Source: an uncultured Opitutaceae bacterium
GTDB taxonomy: Bacteria; Verrucomicrobiota; Verrucomicrobiia; Opitutales; Opitutaceae
DNA length: 64,000 bases
Direction of reading: 5' to 3'
Assembly: GCA_951813085.1 (NCBI GenBank)
Contig: OX638348.1
Coordinates: 3,357,627-3,421,626 of the forward strand
Part shown: positions 63,291 to 64,000 of the stretch, in pieces
Layout: each line of letters opens with the position of its first letter
Position numbering within the stretch: the first letter of the stretch is position 1
Made by a program: the position numbers and the translations under genes
Notes under the pieces: model-generated
The model's input: the letters and a program-made list of their open reading frames with translations, nothing else
The model's database searches: none
What the model was told of the DNA's origin: nothing

Positions 63291-64000
63291 TCAGATCGTT
63301 CCCGGTGTCCGGGCAAATGGAATCACGTCCCTAATGTTTCCAACTCCTGTCACGAACATGAGCAATCGCTCGAAACCCAACCCGAATCCGGCATGCGGCA
63401 CCGTCCCAAAGCGCCTTAGGTCGAGGTACCAGCTGTAGTCGACCTCGCTTACCCCATGCGCCTTCATGTTCTCCTGCAGGATCTTAAGACGCTCCTCGCG
63501 CTGGGACCCTCCGACGATTTCGCCAATTCCAGGCACCAGCACATCCATAGCCGCAACCGTCTTCCCATCATCATTCACGCGCATGTAGAAGGGCTTAATG
63601 TCCTTTGGATAGTCGTATACCGTTACTGGGCTCTTGAAATGCTCCTCTGTCAAATAGCGCTCGTGCTCTGACTGCAAATTCGCCCCCCACTCAACGGGGT
63701 ACTCCCATTTCTTGCCGGATCCTAACAGTATTTCAACGGCCTCAGTGTATGATACACGACTAAACGGCCGCTCAACGACGAATCTCAAACGCTTCTCCAA
63801 CTCCTTGTCGACGAAGTTGAAAAACAATTCCAAATCGTCTTTGCATGTATCCAAAACATCCTCGATCACGCTCTTCACAAATTCTTCAGCCCAATCCATA
63901 TCTTGCTGCAGATCGCAGAATGCGATCTCGGGCTCGACCATCCAAAATTCGCTGGCGTGCCTGGGTGTATTTGAGTTTTCCGCACGGAATGTAGGTCCAA
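63291..64000 (-). CDS. asnS: Asparaginyl-tRNA synthetase, C-terminal part
   Basis: Class II synthetase charging tRNA-Asn. The frame is open to the window edge and reads [27 protein letters not shown] (motif 2 with the class II Arg and RHxxEFxMxE) and ends with [38 protein letters not shown] (motif 3, GLGFERL). The NS...[13 protein letters not shown] form distinguishes AsnRS from AspRS. The N-terminal OB-fold is beyond the window. The closing motif has FARTPG where FPRTPG is more common. Confidence 0.94.
   Translation of the reverse strand, partial: GPTFRAENSNTPRHASEFWMVEPEIAFCDLQQDMDWAEEFVKSVIEDVLDTCKDDLELFFNFVDKELEKRLRFVVERPFSRVSYTEAVEILLGSGKKWEYPVEWGANLQSEHERYLTEEHFKSPVTVYDYPKDIKPFYMRVNDDGKTVAAMDVLVPGIGEIVGGSQREERLKILQENMKAHGVSEVDYSWYLDLRRFGTVPHAGFGLGFERLLMFVTGVGNIRDVIPFARTPGTI

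Noticed and set aside
1..64000. CRISPR arrays, prophage or large integrative elements
   Set aside because: No regularly spaced direct repeats and no phage structural, integrase or conjugation genes were seen; the only mobile DNA is the IS3 relic.

Overview
The window looks like a chromosomal segment of a Verrucomicrobiota bacterium, most likely of the Opitutales type (Puniceicoccaceae/Pelagicoccaceae relatives). This is inferred from gene content: a TonB receptor with the N-terminal LSPFVVDAS signature and no SusD partner, secreted enzymes ending in the RGLGP/NDDWG repeat common in this group, a DUF2264 protein, PL6 and heparinase II/III-type lyases, a verrucomicrobial LacI-type regulator, and A/T-rich start leaders with few Shine-Dalgarno sites. 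No rRNA is present, so the rank is not certain.

Layout. 1-5.4 kb: N-terminal part of sdhA, sdhC, a NUDIX hydrolase, a LysM protein, tRNA-Pro(UGG), and an HDOD gene cut off by a decayed, GC-rich IS3-family remnant. 5.5-8.6 kb: a sensor kinase, an OmpR-type regulator interrupted by one in-frame UGA, and a divergent MipA/OmpV outer-membrane protein. 8.6-39.5 kb: a polysaccharide-utilisation region. It holds a sodium:solute symporter, tRNA-Ala(GGC) with a long hairpin, a 1696-residue PL6 lyase, an operon with an isomerase/epimerase, an SDR, a heparinase II/III-type lyase and a beta-helix protein, a broken GntR-LacI regulator with a broken neighbour, a five-gene uronate/mannose-type operon (phosphomannose isomerase, 2-hydroxyacid dehydrogenase, DUF2264, epimerase, MDR), a glucose/sorbosone dehydrogenase, a secreted glycan-binding-like protein, a 1141-residue TonB receptor and a LacI regulator. 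39.6-44.9 kb: a membrane protein, a HEAT-repeat protein, a Gfo/Idh/MocA oxidoreductase and exbB-exbD-tonB. 45-48.9 kb: PfkB kinase, tmk, holB and a broken GAF kinase. 49-54.7 kb: a Kv-type potassium channel, a Pcm-like methyltransferase and a four-gene double ABC exporter. 54.7-64 kb: an aminotransferase, tRNA-Leu(UAG), DAHP synthase with an aromatic leader-peptide attenuator, a TolC/HlyD pair, a nucleotidyltransferase, queF, an interrupted rhomboid-like membrane protein, psd and the 3' part of asnS.

How it fits together. The central block is most simply read as an alginate (or related uronate polymer) system. Surface PL6 and heparinase-fold lyases cut the polymer, the TonB receptor (energised by ExbBD-TonB) and the symporter import products, and the SDR/MDR/hydroxyacid dehydrogenases and isomerases process the sugars. 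An identical 12-bp A/T element, TTATAATTATTA, sits in three intergenic regions of this block and is a candidate operator for the LacI regulator at 38.5 kb.

Two observations stand out. First, a 23-codon leader peptide containing WFYFFW lies before a terminator hairpin in the 5' leader of DAHP synthase, a textbook ribosome-mediated attenuation arrangement. Second, an unusual number of otherwise intact genes carry a single in-frame stop or one-base frameshift (response regulator, GntR regulator, its neighbour, beta-helix protein, GAF kinase, rhomboid-like protein). These are either real decay or sequence error; stop-codon reassignment is unlikely because TAG and TGA also end normal genes here.
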